From the NCBI RefSeq assembly GCF_001905445.1, contig NZ_LIVQ01000006.1, forward strand, positions 186,001-250,000: DNA of 64,000 nt, given 5' to 3'. The position numbers and the translations under genes are program-made. Positions 19,214 through 28,051 of this stretch are shown here, in pieces. The number at the start of each line of letters is the position of its first letter. Position 1 is the first letter of the stretch. This DNA comes from Streptomyces sp. CB00455. GTDB taxonomy: Bacteria > Actinomycetota > Actinomycetes > Streptomycetales > Streptomycetaceae. A model generated the notes under the pieces. It had not been told where the DNA came from and made no database searches. It saw only the letters and a list, made by a program, of their open reading frames with translations.

Positions 19214-19864
19214 TCAGCCGGTCCAGAAGTCCCACCAGCGCGTGAGGACGAGCATGGCGATCACCCCGATGTGCAGCGCGGGCGGCGCCCACCCGAACTC
19301 GGTGAGGAAACCCCGCACCGGGCCGGGGAGGGGGAGCGCGCCCGTGCGGGCGTTGTGCGCGGTGACCGCCCAGAACATCAGCAGGGTCGCCACCCAGGCC
19401 AGGCAGCACCACAGGCACAGCGCGTTGATCTCGTAGAGCGACTGCGTCATCAGCCAGGAGCAGAAGCCGACACCGAAGAGCGTTCCCGCGTTCAGACCCA
19501 GCCAGAACCAGCCGCGGTAGCGGGCGCCCGCCAGCAGGCCCGCACCGACGCACACCACGACGCCGTAGGCGACCAGCCCCAGCATCGGGTTGGGGAAGCC
19601 GAAGGCCGCCGCCTGGTCGCTCTGCATCACGCTGCCGCAGGAGACCACGGGATTGAGGCTGCAGGCCGGCTTGAAGTCCGGGTCCTCCAGCAGGAGGAAC
19701 TTGTCCAGGGTGATCACCCAGGAGGCCAGGACCCCGGCCGCGCCGGTGAGGGCCAGCAGCCAGGCCAACCTCCGTGGCGCGGCTTCCGGTTCATCGTCCC
19801 GTCGCGTGCGGGGCCGTCCCTGTTGCCGGGGGACGCCCACTGTATTCGTTGCCATGCGGTCCAT
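19214..19864 (-). CDS. VKOR family disulfide-forming membrane protein
   Basis: A 216-residue vitamin K epoxide reductase-like protein that reoxidises a periplasmic thiol oxidase (DsbA-like) using quinone. About five hydrophobic segments are visible. Catalytic cysteines: CSLNPVVSCGSVM in the loop after TM1 and the CLWC active-site motif in ALCLWCCLAW near TM4. This supports disulfide formation outside the membrane, relevant to the cysteine-containing chaplins and rodlins next door, although that link is inference. ATG 19864 (GGGAG about 10 nt upstream) is chosen; ATG 19855 is an alternative. It is divergent from the DUF6227 gene. Confidence 0.88.
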   Translation of the reverse strand: MDRMATNTVGVPRQQGRPRTRRDDEPEAAPRRLAWLLALTGAAGVLASWVITLDKFLLLEDPDFKPACSLNPVVSCGSVMQSDQAAAFGFPNPMLGLVAYGVVVCVGAGLLAGARYRGWFWLGLNAGTLFGVGFCSWLMTQSLYEINALCLWCCLAWVATLLMFWAVTAHNARTGALPLPGPVRGFLTEFGWAPPALHIGVIAMLVLTRWWDFWTG

Positions 19865-20047
19865 AGTCCCGCGCTCCCTCCCAGAGCCGGGCCAACCATG
19901 CGCATACATACGCAAGTTGACCTGAAGGTGTGGCGGGAACACCTGATGCTTCCCGGACGTTTTACCGAAGCCCGGACGTGATGTCAGACCCAGGGGCTAC
20001 GTTGAGCTTCCGCTAAGTCACAAGCTGCGACGGCCTGGAGACCCACC

Positions 20048-20821
20048 TTGAGCGATCCGTACGAGACAACCGAGGCGCACCTCGGCCGGCTCCTCGGCCG
20101 CGCCCTGAACTCCTTCGACCTGCCGGACGGGCTGGTCGAGCGCCTCGGCGGGGCGCTCGCCCACAGTTCTTCGCTGTACACGACCCATCGCAGTCCGGCG
20201 ACGGGCGTCTGGCGGGAGACCCACCGGCACACCTACCTGCTGGCCGACGGCGGCGCGGTATCGCTGTGGGAGCTGGTGTACCGGCTGGAGGGCGACCGGA
20301 CCGTCCGGCACGAGGTCTTCACGGGTAAGGCGGAGACCTGCCTGGCCGTGGTCCGGCTGTTCGGCGAGGCCCCGGCCGAGGCGGCCCTGGACCCGGAGCT
20401 GCTGCGGGGGGACGAGGAGCCGGACGCCGACGTGGCGGCGCTGGGAGAGCTCTTCGCCGCCTCGACGCCGGCGACGCGGCAGCGGGAGTACGCGGTGGAG
20501 GATTCCGCCGACCACGCCCGGCGGGTGCTGCGCCGCGCGGAGAACCCGGACCGGCCGGGCGAGCCGGTGGCGGCGCTGCTGCGGTCCGCGTACGGGCACC
20601 GGATCACGCAGGCGTTCGGCGGGCGGCCGAGCCCGGCGGAGCGCTGCCGGGAGGCGGGATTCAGCCTGTACGAGCACGCGTTCGTCCTGCTGGACGGGAC
20701 GGAGGTCAGCCTGTGGGAGGTCGAGCACACGGCGACGCCGGACGGGCGGCACATGTGCGAGGTGTACGACAGCGAGGCGGCGGCGCGCGGGGCCATGGAG
20801 CTCCGCGCGCGGGTCAGGTGA
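20048..20821 (+). CDS. DUF6227 family protein
   Basis: A 257-residue cytoplasmic protein matching, from memory, a Streptomyces-conserved family (DUF6227) of unknown function. No catalytic motif is evident. There are two similar halves: HTYLLADGGAVSLWELVYRLEG in the first and HAFVLLDGTEVSLWEVEHTATP in the second, so it looks like an internal duplication of one alpha/beta domain. The start is TTG 20048 with GGAG 7 nt upstream; the family begins MSDPYETTEAHL, which fits this codon. The stop overlaps a GTGA-containing tandem repeat. Confidence 0.78.
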   Translation: MSDPYETTEAHLGRLLGRALNSFDLPDGLVERLGGALAHSSSLYTTHRSPATGVWRETHRHTYLLADGGAVSLWELVYRLEGDRTVRHEVFTGKAETCLAVVRLFGEAPAEAALDPELLRGDEEPDADVAALGELFAASTPATRQREYAVEDSADHARRVLRRAENPDRPGEPVAALLRSAYGHRITQAFGGRPSPAERCREAGFSLYEHAFVLLDGTEVSLWEVEHTATPDGRHMCEVYDSEAAARGAMELRARVR

Positions 20822-20921
20822 ACCCGGGCCGGTGAACCCGGGCCGGTGAGTCCGCGGGGCCGGTGAGTTGGCGGGGCCGGTGAGTCCGCGGGGCCGGTGA
20901 GTTGGCGGGGCCGGTGAGTCG
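20818..20921 (+). repeat. GTGA-headed tandem repeat
   Basis: Two 14-nt units (GTGAACCCGGGCCG) are followed by four 17-nt units alternating GTGAGTCCGCGGGGCCG and GTGAGTTGGCGGGGCCG, giving a 34-bp higher-order period. It begins inside the stop of the DUF6227 gene and ends before fruA. Confidence 0.85.
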
Positions 20922-20999
20922 AACAGCCGAACCGGCCGCCCTGGCCGTCCTGGTGCGGGCGGCCGGAGCGGCCGGTGTGGGCGGGGGTCGCGGTGGCGG

Positions 21000-23228
21000 T
21001 CAGGCCGCGGTGGCCACCTCGGACGGTTCGGCGGCCGGGGGCCGGCCGGCTTCGGGGGTGCGGCGCATCCCCTTGAGGAGGATGACCAGGCCGGCGGTGG
21101 TCACCGTACCGGCGGCGATCGCGATCAGGTAGAGCAGCGGGTTGCCGATCAGCGGGATCACGAAGATGCCGCCGTGCGGGGCCCGCAGGGTGCACTCGAA
21201 AGCCATCGACAGGGCGCCGGTGACGGCGCCGCCGGCCATCGCGGCGGGGATGACGCGCAGCGGGTCGGCCGCCGCGAAGGGGATGGCGCCCTCGCTGATG
21301 AAGGACGCGCCGAGGAACCAGGCGGCCTTGCCGTTCTCCCGTTCGGTCTTGGAGAAGAGCCGGCCACGGACGGTCGTGGCCAGGGCCATCGCAAGCGGCG
21401 GCACCATGCCCGCGGCCATGACGGCGGCCATGACCTTCAGGCTGCCCTCGTTGGGGTTGGCGAGGCCGCCGATGGCGAAGGCGTAGGCGACCTTGTTGAG
21501 CGGGCCGCCGAGGTCGAAGCACATCATGAGGCCGAGGATCACACCGAGGATGATCGCGTTGGCGCCGGAGAGCCCGGACAGCCAGTCGGTGAGGGCCCGC
21601 TGGAGCGCGGCGACGGGCTTGCCGACGACCAGGAACATCAGGAACGCGGTGACCGCGGACCCGATGAGCGGCAGCACGACGACGGGCATGATCCCACGCA
21701 GCGCAGTGGGTACCTTCAGCCGCTGGAGGGCCAGGACGGTGCCGCCGGCGATGAGGCCGGCGATCAGGCCGCCGAGGAACCCGGCGTGGATGGTGAGGGC
21801 GACCGCGCCGCCGACGAAGCCGGGGACGAGGCCGGGACGGTCGGCCATCCCGTAGGCGATGTAGCCGGCGAGGACGGGGACGAGGAAGCCGAAGGCGAGG
21901 CCGCCGGTCTGGAAGAGGAGCGCGGCCCAGCTCGCCGTTTCGGTCCAGACGAAGTGGTCGGCGACGGACGGGGCGGTGTTGATCTCGTACCCGCCGATGG
22001 CGAAGGCGAGGGCGATGAGCAGTCCGCCCGCCGCGACGAAGGGGACCATGTAGCTGACGCCGGACATGAGCCAGGTGCGCAGCCGCGCCCCGTAGCCGTC
22101 GGATTCCTCTCCCCCGCGCTCGACGGGGGTCGGCGCGTGGCCGCCCACCTCGCCGCGGGCCGCCTTGTCGCGGGCCTCCGCGAGGAGTTCGGCGGAGCGG
22201 TTGATGCCGGCCTTGACCCCGGTGTCGACGGTCGGCTTGCCCGCGAAGCGGGCGCGTTCGCGTACGGGGACGTCGTGGGCGAAGACGACCGCGTCGGCGG
22301 CGGCGATGTCCTCGGCGGACAGCCGGGTGAACCCGGCGGAGCCCTGCGTCTCGACGCGCAGGTCGATGCCGGCTTCGGCGGCGGCCCGCTGGAGTGCCTC
22401 GGCGGCCATGTAGGTGTGCGCGATCCCGGTGGGGCAGGAGGTGACCGCGACCACCCGGAAGGGCTGCCCGGCGTGGGACGGCGCGTCGGGGGCGGAGGCG
22501 GCGGTGTCGGAGAGGGACGGTGCCGGGGCGTGGCCCCGCGCGGCCGGGCCGGCGGCGGTCGGCCCGGCGGCGCCAGTGGCGGGCGCGGGGGCGCCAGTGG
22601 CGGGCGCGGGGGCGCCAGTGGCGGGCGCGGGGGCGTCGGCGGCGGGCGCGGGGGCGTCGGCGGCGGGCGCGGGGGCGTGGGTGGCCGACGCGGCGGTCGG
22701 CCCGGCGGCTGGGGCGGGGGCGCCAGTGCTCGGCGCGGGAGCGTGGGTGGCCGGCGCGGGGGCGCCGGTGGCGTCGGCGGCGGGGGTGGGGGTGCCCGCG
22801 ATCAGGGCGGCGGCGGTGGCCGCATCGGTGGCGGTGCGCAGGGCCCCGGTGAATTCCGGGCGCATCAGGCGGCGGGCCAGCTCGGAGAGGATCGAGAGGT
22901 GGGCGTCGTCCGCGCCCGCCGGGGCGGCGATCAGAAAGATCAGGTCCGCCGGTCCGTCCGGCGCGCCGAAGTCCACTCCGGCCGGGGCGCGCCCGAAGGC
23001 CAGGGTCGGCGCGCTCACGTGGGTCGAACGGCAGTGCGGGATGCCTATCCCGCCTTCGAGGCCGGTGGGCATCTGGGCCTCGCGCGCCGCCACGTCCGCC
23101 AGGAAGCCGTCCAGGTCGGTGACGCGTCCGAGCGTCGCCATCCGCTGTGCCAGGGCGCGCGCCGCCGCCTCCTTCGAGTCGGCGGCCAGGTCGAGGTCGA
23201 CCAGTTCCGGGGTGATCATCTCGCTCAT
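21000..23228 (-). CDS. fruA: PTS fructose-specific enzyme IIABC
   Basis: Takes up fructose and phosphorylates it to fructose-1-phosphate at the membrane. The order is IIA (about 1-143; active-site His65 in GGIGIPHCRS), an Ala/Pro-rich linker (about 143-255), IIB (about 256-360; phospho-Cys in AVTSCPTGIAHTYMAAEAL), then the IIC membrane domain (about 370-743, about nine helices, with SVADHFVWTETASWAALLFQ and GGPLNKVAYAFAIGGLANPN). The linker is built from GAPAPATGAPAPATGA-like repeats and is much longer than usual. AAAGGAG sits 7 nt before ATG 23228. It is 20 nt after the fruK stop, in a fruR-fruK-fruA operon. Confidence 0.96.
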   Translation of the reverse strand: MSEMITPELVDLDLAADSKEAAARALAQRMATLGRVTDLDGFLADVAAREAQMPTGLEGGIGIPHCRSTHVSAPTLAFGRAPAGVDFGAPDGPADLIFLIAAPAGADDAHLSILSELARRLMRPEFTGALRTATDAATAAALIAGTPTPAADATGAPAPATHAPAPSTGAPAPAAGPTAASATHAPAPAADAPAPAADAPAPATGAPAPATGAPAPATGAAGPTAAGPAARGHAPAPSLSDTAASAPDAPSHAGQPFRVVAVTSCPTGIAHTYMAAEALQRAAAEAGIDLRVETQGSAGFTRLSAEDIAAADAVVFAHDVPVRERARFAGKPTVDTGVKAGINRSAELLAEARDKAARGEVGGHAPTPVERGGEESDGYGARLRTWLMSGVSYMVPFVAAGGLLIALAFAIGGYEINTAPSVADHFVWTETASWAALLFQTGGLAFGFLVPVLAGYIAYGMADRPGLVPGFVGGAVALTIHAGFLGGLIAGLIAGGTVLALQRLKVPTALRGIMPVVVLPLIGSAVTAFLMFLVVGKPVAALQRALTDWLSGLSGANAIILGVILGLMMCFDLGGPLNKVAYAFAIGGLANPNEGSLKVMAAVMAAGMVPPLAMALATTVRGRLFSKTERENGKAAWFLGASFISEGAIPFAAADPLRVIPAAMAGGAVTGALSMAFECTLRAPHGGIFVIPLIGNPLLYLIAIAAGTVTTAGLVILLKGMRRTPEAGRPPAAEPSEVATAA

Positions 23229-23248
23229 CGCGGGCTCCTTTGCGCGCG

Positions 23249-24199
23249 TCAGACCGCGGCGGGTTCGGACAGGGGGAGGTCGAGGGGCAGGTCCTGGGTG
23301 ACCCGGACCGCTTCGGGGCGCAGGTCCGAGGGGGTCGGCATGGCGCTGCCGGGCAGCTGGACGGCGGCCGCGCCGTGGGCCAGGGCCGAGGCGAGGGCAC
23401 CGGGGCCGGTGCCGCCGGCGATCAGGAAACCGGCCAGGGAGGCGTCGCCCGCGCCGACGTTGCTGCGGACCGCCCCGACCGCTGCGGTGCCGTAGTGGGC
23501 ACCCTCCTCGCAGACCAGCAGCTGGCCGTCCCCGCCGAGGGAGGCCAGGACCGCCACCGCGCCCAGCGAACGCAGCTCCTCGGCGGCCTTGACGACGTCG
23601 CCGAGGGTGGCCAGGGGGCGGCCGACCGCCTCGGCGAGTTCCTGTGCGTTCGGCTTGATCACGTCGGGCCGGGCGGGCAGCGCCGCCAGCAGGGCGGGTC
23701 CGGAGGTGTCCAGGGCGATCCGGGCGCCCGCCTCGTGGGCGCGCTCGACCAGGTCGGCGTACCACTCGGGGCGCAGGCCGCGCGGCAGGCTGCCGCAGCA
23801 GGCGATCCAGGCGGAGCCGGCCGAACAGGACCGCACGGTGTCCAGGAGCAGCGCGGATTCGGCGGGGGTGAGCTCCGGACCCGGGGCGTTGATCTTGGTG
23901 AGGGTGCCGTCCGGTTCGGCGAGGGAGATGTTCGAGCGGGTCTGGCCGGCGATCGAGACGGCCGTGACGTCGACGCCCTGCGCCAGGAGGAGTTCGGCGA
24001 GCACGGTGCCCGGGGCGCCGCCCAGCGGAAGGACGGCGTTCGTGGCGACGCCCGCCGCCGCGACGGCTCGGGAGACGTTGACGCCCTTGCCGCCGGGGTC
24101 GACCTGGTCGCCGGTGGCGCGCAGTACCTCTCCGCGGTCCAGCGAGGGGACCTCGTAGGTCCGGTCGAGGGAGGGGTTGGGCGTGACGGTGAGGATCAT
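23249..24199 (-). CDS. fruK: 1-phosphofructokinase
   Basis: Phosphorylates fructose-1-phosphate to fructose-1,6-bisphosphate with ATP. A 316-residue PfkB-family kinase: N-terminal MILTVTPNPSLDRTYEV, GDQVDPGGKGVNVSRAVA (signature 1), IKPNAQELAEAVG, and the anion-hole/catalytic GAGDASLAGFLIAG (signature 2, with the catalytic Asp). ATG 24199 overlaps the regulator's stop (ATGA), so the two are translationally coupled. Its context with enzyme IIABC fixes the specificity. Confidence 0.95.
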   Translation of the reverse strand: MILTVTPNPSLDRTYEVPSLDRGEVLRATGDQVDPGGKGVNVSRAVAAAGVATNAVLPLGGAPGTVLAELLLAQGVDVTAVSIAGQTRSNISLAEPDGTLTKINAPGPELTPAESALLLDTVRSCSAGSAWIACCGSLPRGLRPEWYADLVERAHEAGARIALDTSGPALLAALPARPDVIKPNAQELAEAVGRPLATLGDVVKAAEELRSLGAVAVLASLGGDGQLLVCEEGAHYGTAAVGAVRSNVGAGDASLAGFLIAGGTGPGALASALAHGAAAVQLPGSAMPTPSDLRPEAVRVTQDLPLDLPLSEPAAV

Positions 24200-24957
24200 A
24201 CGAGCACAACTTCCGTACCGGCGGCCTCGATCGCCGCCTTGTGGGCGGGGTCGAGCCCCGTGTCGGTGATGAGGAGGTCCACGTCCGCGAAGGACCCGAA
24301 GCGTGCGAAGTGCTCCTGTCCGGCCTTGGCCGAGTCGGCGAGCAGGACGACGCGGCGGGCGGCGGCCATCGCGGCGCGCTTGACGGCTGCCTCCGCCAGG
24401 TCGGGGGTGGTCAGGCCGCCCTGCGCGGTGAAGCCGTTGGTGGCCAGGAAGACGACGTCGGCGCGGATCTCGCCGTAGGCGCGCAGGGCCCATGCGTCGA
24501 CGGCGGCGCGGGTGCGGTGGCGGACCCGGCCGCCGACGAGGTGGAGGTCGATGCCGGTGTGGTCGGCGAGGCGGGCGGCGGCGGGCAGTGCGTGGGTGAC
24601 GACCGTGAGCGCCGTGTCGACCGGGATCGCGGCCGCGAGGCGGGCGACGGTGCTGCCGGCGTCCAGGACGACGCTGCCGCCGTCGGGGAGCTCGGCCAGC
24701 GCGGCGGCCGCGATGCGGTCCTTCTCGTCGGCGGCGGTGGCCTCGCGTTCGGTGAGGTCCGGCTCGAAGTCCAGGCGGCCGGCCGGTATGGCGCCGCCGT
24801 GCACGCGGCGGACCAGGCCGGCCCGGTCGAGGGCCTTGAGGTCGCGGCGTACGGTCTCGGCCGTCACCTGGAACCGGTCGGCGAGGGAGAGCACGTCGAC
24901 CCGGCCGGCTTCACGGGCGAGGCGCAGGATCTCTTGCTGGCGCTCCGGTGCGTACAT
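24196..24957 (-). CDS. fruR: DeoR-family repressor of the fructose operon
   Basis: A 253-residue DeoR/GlpR-type regulator. The N-terminal HTH begins MYAPERQQEILRLAREAGRV, with VTAETVRRDLKALDRAGLVRRVHGGA, the family signature. The C-terminal sugar-phosphate sensor domain has DGGSVVLDAGSTVARLA and DLLITDTGLD. It is the first gene of the fructose operon, so it probably represses its own promoter and is released by a fructose phosphate (family knowledge). Just upstream are two direct copies of CACAAAGTC (minus strand), which I take as its operator. The mRNA leader is short. Confidence 0.92.
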   Translation of the reverse strand: MYAPERQQEILRLAREAGRVDVLSLADRFQVTAETVRRDLKALDRAGLVRRVHGGAIPAGRLDFEPDLTEREATAADEKDRIAAAALAELPDGGSVVLDAGSTVARLAAAIPVDTALTVVTHALPAAARLADHTGIDLHLVGGRVRHRTRAAVDAWALRAYGEIRADVVFLATNGFTAQGGLTTPDLAEAAVKRAAMAAARRVVLLADSAKAGQEHFARFGSFADVDLLITDTGLDPAHKAAIEAAGTEVVLV

Positions 24958-24959
24958 GT

Positions 24960-24991
24960 GACTTTGTGTCCGTTCGATGCCCGACTTTGTG
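24960..24991 (-). promoter_or_regulatory. Direct-repeat operator upstream of fruR
   Basis: GACTTTGTG occurs at 24960-24968 and again at 24983-24991 on the plus strand (CACAAAGTC on the coding strand), a 23-bp period, starting 3 nt upstream of the fruR ATG. Direct repeats spaced about two helical turns apart are usual for DeoR-type repressors. Confidence 0.65.
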
Positions 24992-25036
24992 GTTACTCCT
25001 ACCGTACGCCGGACTATGAAGGAAAACAAAGAGAAA

Positions 25037-25070
25037 CGGACATGCCCGCCAATAAAGGCGGGCATGTCCG
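25037..25070 (-). terminator. Hairpin terminator of DHA2 exporter gene
   Basis: CGGACATGCCCGCC (25037-25050) and GGCGGGCATGTCCG (25057-25070) form a perfect 14-bp stem with loop AATAAA, 19 nt downstream of the exporter stop (minus strand). Confidence 0.85.
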
Positions 25071-25089
25071 TGCAGTGTGGCCGGAGGAC

Positions 25090-26742
25090 TCAGACGACCG
25101 GGACCTTCTCCGGGACCGGGACCGGGTCCTGGGCCTGGCCGGGAACCCGGTGTTCCGCGCCGCCCTCGCGCTGCTCCATCGGGATCGACTTGCGCGGCAG
25201 CATGAACATCACAGCGAAGATCACGACCAGCACGGCCACGACCCACCACAGCGCTCCGCGGAATGCCTCCACGTACGGCGTCCCGAGGACCATGTCGTCG
25301 TCGATCAGCCCGAAGAAGACGACGGACGTCAGACCGAGGCCCAGCGCGTTGCCCATCTGGCCGGTGGTGTTGATGAGGCCGGACGCGGAGCCGGCGTGCT
25401 CGCGCGGCACCTCGGACAGCACGGTGTCGGTCAGCGGGGCCACGATCAGCCCCATGCCGAGGCCCATGACGACCAGCGGAGCCGCCATCTGCCAGGAGGC
25501 GATCTCCATGCCGTAGCGCTGCGACTCCCAGATGTAGAGGAGCAGGCCCGCGGCCATGGTCAGCGCGCCCGCCTGGAGCACCTTGCGGCCGAAACGCGGG
25601 ACGAGTTTTTGGACCGAGAGGCCCGCCGCCACCGAGACGGCGACGGAGAAGGGGATGCCGGTGGTGCCGGCGCGCAGTGCGCTCCAGCCGAGGCCCATCT
25701 GCATGTAGAGCGTCCACACCAGGAAGAAGATGCCGGTCGCGATGCCGAAGGTCAGCTGGACGGCGATGCCGCCGGCGAAGCTCTTGACCTTGAAGAGGGA
25801 GAGCTCGACGAGCGGGGAACCGTCCTTCTTGATCTTGTACTTCTCGTACGCGATGAAGCCGGCGAACAGGAACGGCACCGCGCCCATGGACAGGAAGCCC
25901 CACAGCGGCCAGTCGTTCTCCCGGCCGTGGGTGAGCGGGAAGATCAGCATGACCAGGCCGAGCGTGGCGAGGGCGACGCCGACCAGGTCGAGGCGCAGGG
26001 CGCGCGGGGCCTTGGACTCGGTGATGAACTTGCGGCCCAGGATCACGCCCGCGATGCCGACCGGCAGGTTGATCAGGAAGATGGGGCGCCATTCGAGACC
26101 GAAGAGGTTCCACTCCGTGAGCAGGGCGCCGAGCATCGGGCCCGAGACGGCGCCGAGGCCCACGATCGCGCCGAACATGCCGAAGACCTTGCCGCGCTCG
26201 TGCGGCGGGAAGGTGACGTGGATGATCGCGAGCACCTGCGGGACCATCATCGCCGCCATGCCGCCCTGAAGGATGCGGGAGGCGACGAGCATGGAGGGGT
26301 TCGCGGCGGTGCCGCAGAGCAGCGAGGCGGCGGTGAAGCCCGCGATGCCGATGAGGAAGAGGCGCTTGCGGCCGTAGATGTCACCGAGACGGCCGCCGGT
26401 GATCAGACCGGCGGCGAAGGCCAGGGCATAGCCCGCGGTGATCCACTGGACGGCACTGGTGGAGACGCCGAAGTTCTGGCGCATACCGGGTATCGCGATG
26501 TTGACGATCGTGACGTCGACCAGGTCCATGAAGGCCGCGGTCATCACGATGGCGAGCGCCAGCCAGCGGCGGCGGTCGGCGGCCGCGCCGCCGGACTGCG
26601 CGGGGGCGTCCTGCCGGGGGGCGTCCTGAGGAGCGGCGTCCGGGGCGCCCGGGCGCGGGGCTGAGGCCGCTGCGGCGTTCCGCTCTTCTGGTACGGGCCC
26701 GTTCTTTCTTTCGGGCGATGTCTTGGGCGTCTCGGTGCTCAT
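25090..26742 (-). CDS. DHA2-family MFS drug exporter
   Basis: A 550-residue proton-coupled efflux permease. After a charged disordered N-terminus (about 1-55) there are about 14 predicted TM helices. Motif C-like and DHA2 marks: MDLVDVTIVNIAIPGM in TM1, GGRLGDIYGRKRLFLIG (motif A) and RILQGGMAAMMVPQVLAI. Substrate unknown. ATG 26742 has no Shine-Dalgarno; instead TAGGTT lies about 7 nt upstream on the coding strand, so the transcript may be leaderless. It is divergent from a WYL-domain regulator 63 nt away, a likely controller. Confidence 0.88.
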   Translation of the reverse strand: MSTETPKTSPERKNGPVPEERNAAAASAPRPGAPDAAPQDAPRQDAPAQSGGAAADRRRWLALAIVMTAAFMDLVDVTIVNIAIPGMRQNFGVSTSAVQWITAGYALAFAAGLITGGRLGDIYGRKRLFLIGIAGFTAASLLCGTAANPSMLVASRILQGGMAAMMVPQVLAIIHVTFPPHERGKVFGMFGAIVGLGAVSGPMLGALLTEWNLFGLEWRPIFLINLPVGIAGVILGRKFITESKAPRALRLDLVGVALATLGLVMLIFPLTHGRENDWPLWGFLSMGAVPFLFAGFIAYEKYKIKKDGSPLVELSLFKVKSFAGGIAVQLTFGIATGIFFLVWTLYMQMGLGWSALRAGTTGIPFSVAVSVAAGLSVQKLVPRFGRKVLQAGALTMAAGLLLYIWESQRYGMEIASWQMAAPLVVMGLGMGLIVAPLTDTVLSEVPREHAGSASGLINTTGQMGNALGLGLTSVVFFGLIDDDMVLGTPYVEAFRGALWWVVAVLVVIFAVMFMLPRKSIPMEQREGGAEHRVPGQAQDPVPVPEKVPVV

Positions 26743-26805
26743 GGAGAGAAACCTAGACGGCATGTAGGTCAGAGCGTGTCCTATTTCGCTGGCAACCTGG
26801 TGCGC

Positions 26806-27804
26806 ATGACCGACACCCCGGCACGGCTGCTCTCCCTGCTGTCCCTCCTCCAGACTCCCCGCGAGTGGCCGGGGAGCGAGCTGGCCGAGCGGCTGCGGGT
26901 GAGTTCCCGGACGATCCGGCGCGACATCGAGAGGTTGCGCGACCTCGGCTATCCGGTGGAGGCCACGCTGGGTGCGGAGGGCGGGTACCGGCTGGTCGCG
27001 GGGGCCGCGATGCCCCCGCTGCTCCTCGACGACGAGGAGGCGGTGGCCATCGCGGTCGGGCTGCGGGCGGGCGCCGGGCACGCGATCGAGGGGGTCGAGG
27101 AGGCATCCGTACGCGCCCTGGCCAAGCTGGAGCAGGTGCTTCCGTCGCGGCTGCGGCGCCGGGTGGGTGCGCTGCAGTCGGCGACGACCGCTCTGACCCG
27201 CGGCGACGGGGCGAGCGTGGACCCGCGGACGCTGACGACGATGGCGTCGGCGGTGGCGGGACCGGAGCGGCTGCGGTTCGCGTACCGGGCGGGGGACGGG
27301 GCCCGCTCGCGGCGCCTGGTGGAGCCGTACCGGCTGGTGAGCACGGGCAGCCGGTGGTACCTGGTCGCCTACGACCTGGAGCGCGAGGACTGGCGGACCT
27401 TCCGGGTGGACCGGGTGGCCGAGGCGTTCGCGACGGGGGCCCGGTTCGCGCCCCGGGAGCTGCCGATGGACCCGCGGGAGTTCGTCCGCGGGGGGCTGCG
27501 GGGGGCGCAGACCTACCCGGTGGAGGTCACCTTCGCGGCGGGCCCGGCGGAGCTGCCCGCGTGGCTGCGGGCATCGGCCGTGCCGGCGGCGGACGCCGGC
27601 ACACGGGTCCGCTTCGAGAGCGCAGACGCCCCCGAATGGCTGGCGGCGCGCCTGGCCCTGACGGGAGTGCCGTTCACCGTGCACACCCCGCCGGCCCTGT
27701 CTACGGCGGCCCACGCCCTGGGCACCCGCCTGACCGCCTCGGGCACGGGCTCGGGCACGGGCGCGGACGCGGGCACGGGCACGGGCACGGGCACGGGCAC
27801 GTAG
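26806..27804 (+). CDS. HTH-WYL domain transcriptional regulator (YafY/PafC-like)
   Basis: A 332-residue regulator. The N-terminal HTH (about 1-60: LSLLQTPREWPGSELAERL, VSSRTIRRDIERLRDLGYPV) is followed by a WYL domain (about 135-210) with VEPYRLVSTGSRWYLVAYDL and DWRTFRVDRVAEA. WYL domains sense nucleic-acid or other ligands; these proteins often control a divergent transporter. The last about 20 residues are GTG repeats from a GGCACG hexamer expansion, not part of the fold. ATG 26806 is chosen because MTDTPARLLSLL is the family's usual start; an upstream GTG at 26776 exists. Confidence 0.88.
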   Translation: MTDTPARLLSLLSLLQTPREWPGSELAERLRVSSRTIRRDIERLRDLGYPVEATLGAEGGYRLVAGAAMPPLLLDDEEAVAIAVGLRAGAGHAIEGVEEASVRALAKLEQVLPSRLRRRVGALQSATTALTRGDGASVDPRTLTTMASAVAGPERLRFAYRAGDGARSRRLVEPYRLVSTGSRWYLVAYDLEREDWRTFRVDRVAEAFATGARFAPRELPMDPREFVRGGLRGAQTYPVEVTFAAGPAELPAWLRASAVPAADAGTRVRFESADAPEWLAARLALTGVPFTVHTPPALSTAAHALGTRLTASGTGSGTGADAGTGTGTGTGT

Positions 27805-27875
27805 GCGGCACTGCCCCGCGCCTCGCGGCAGCCGCGACGGCGACCGGGGCGGCCGGGGCGGCGGGTGCGGCGGGG

Positions 27876-27931
27876 CGGTGCACGGCCCGGGGCGGCGGGC
27901 ACGGCGGGACGGTGCACGGCCCGGGGCGGCG
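27876..27931. repeat. Direct 22-bp repeat in GC-rich spacer
   Basis: CGGTGCACGGCCCGGGGCGG occurs at 27876 and again at 27910 (34-bp period; the copies are identical for 22 nt). The 247-nt spacer between the WYL gene and hrdD otherwise holds only low-complexity GC sequence; no gene is visible. Confidence 0.75.
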
Positions 27932-28051
27932 CGGCGGCCGGGGCGGCGGGTGCGCTGCGCACGTGACTGTGGGCCTCGGGCAAGGGGGAGTCCCGGCGCC
28001 TGGGGGGGGGTAGGCACCGGGACTCGTATGGGGGCTGTGGCGCGGGCCGGT

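Noticed and set aside
20233..23400. Very long minus-strand frame spanning the DUF6227 gene and fruA
   Set aside because: Out of frame with FruA and made of Arg/Pro/His runs; crosses a tandem repeat.
24241..26664. Long plus-strand open frame over fruR and the DHA2 exporter
   Set aside because: Gly/Asp/Arg-rich shadow of well-supported minus-strand genes, caused by high G+C.
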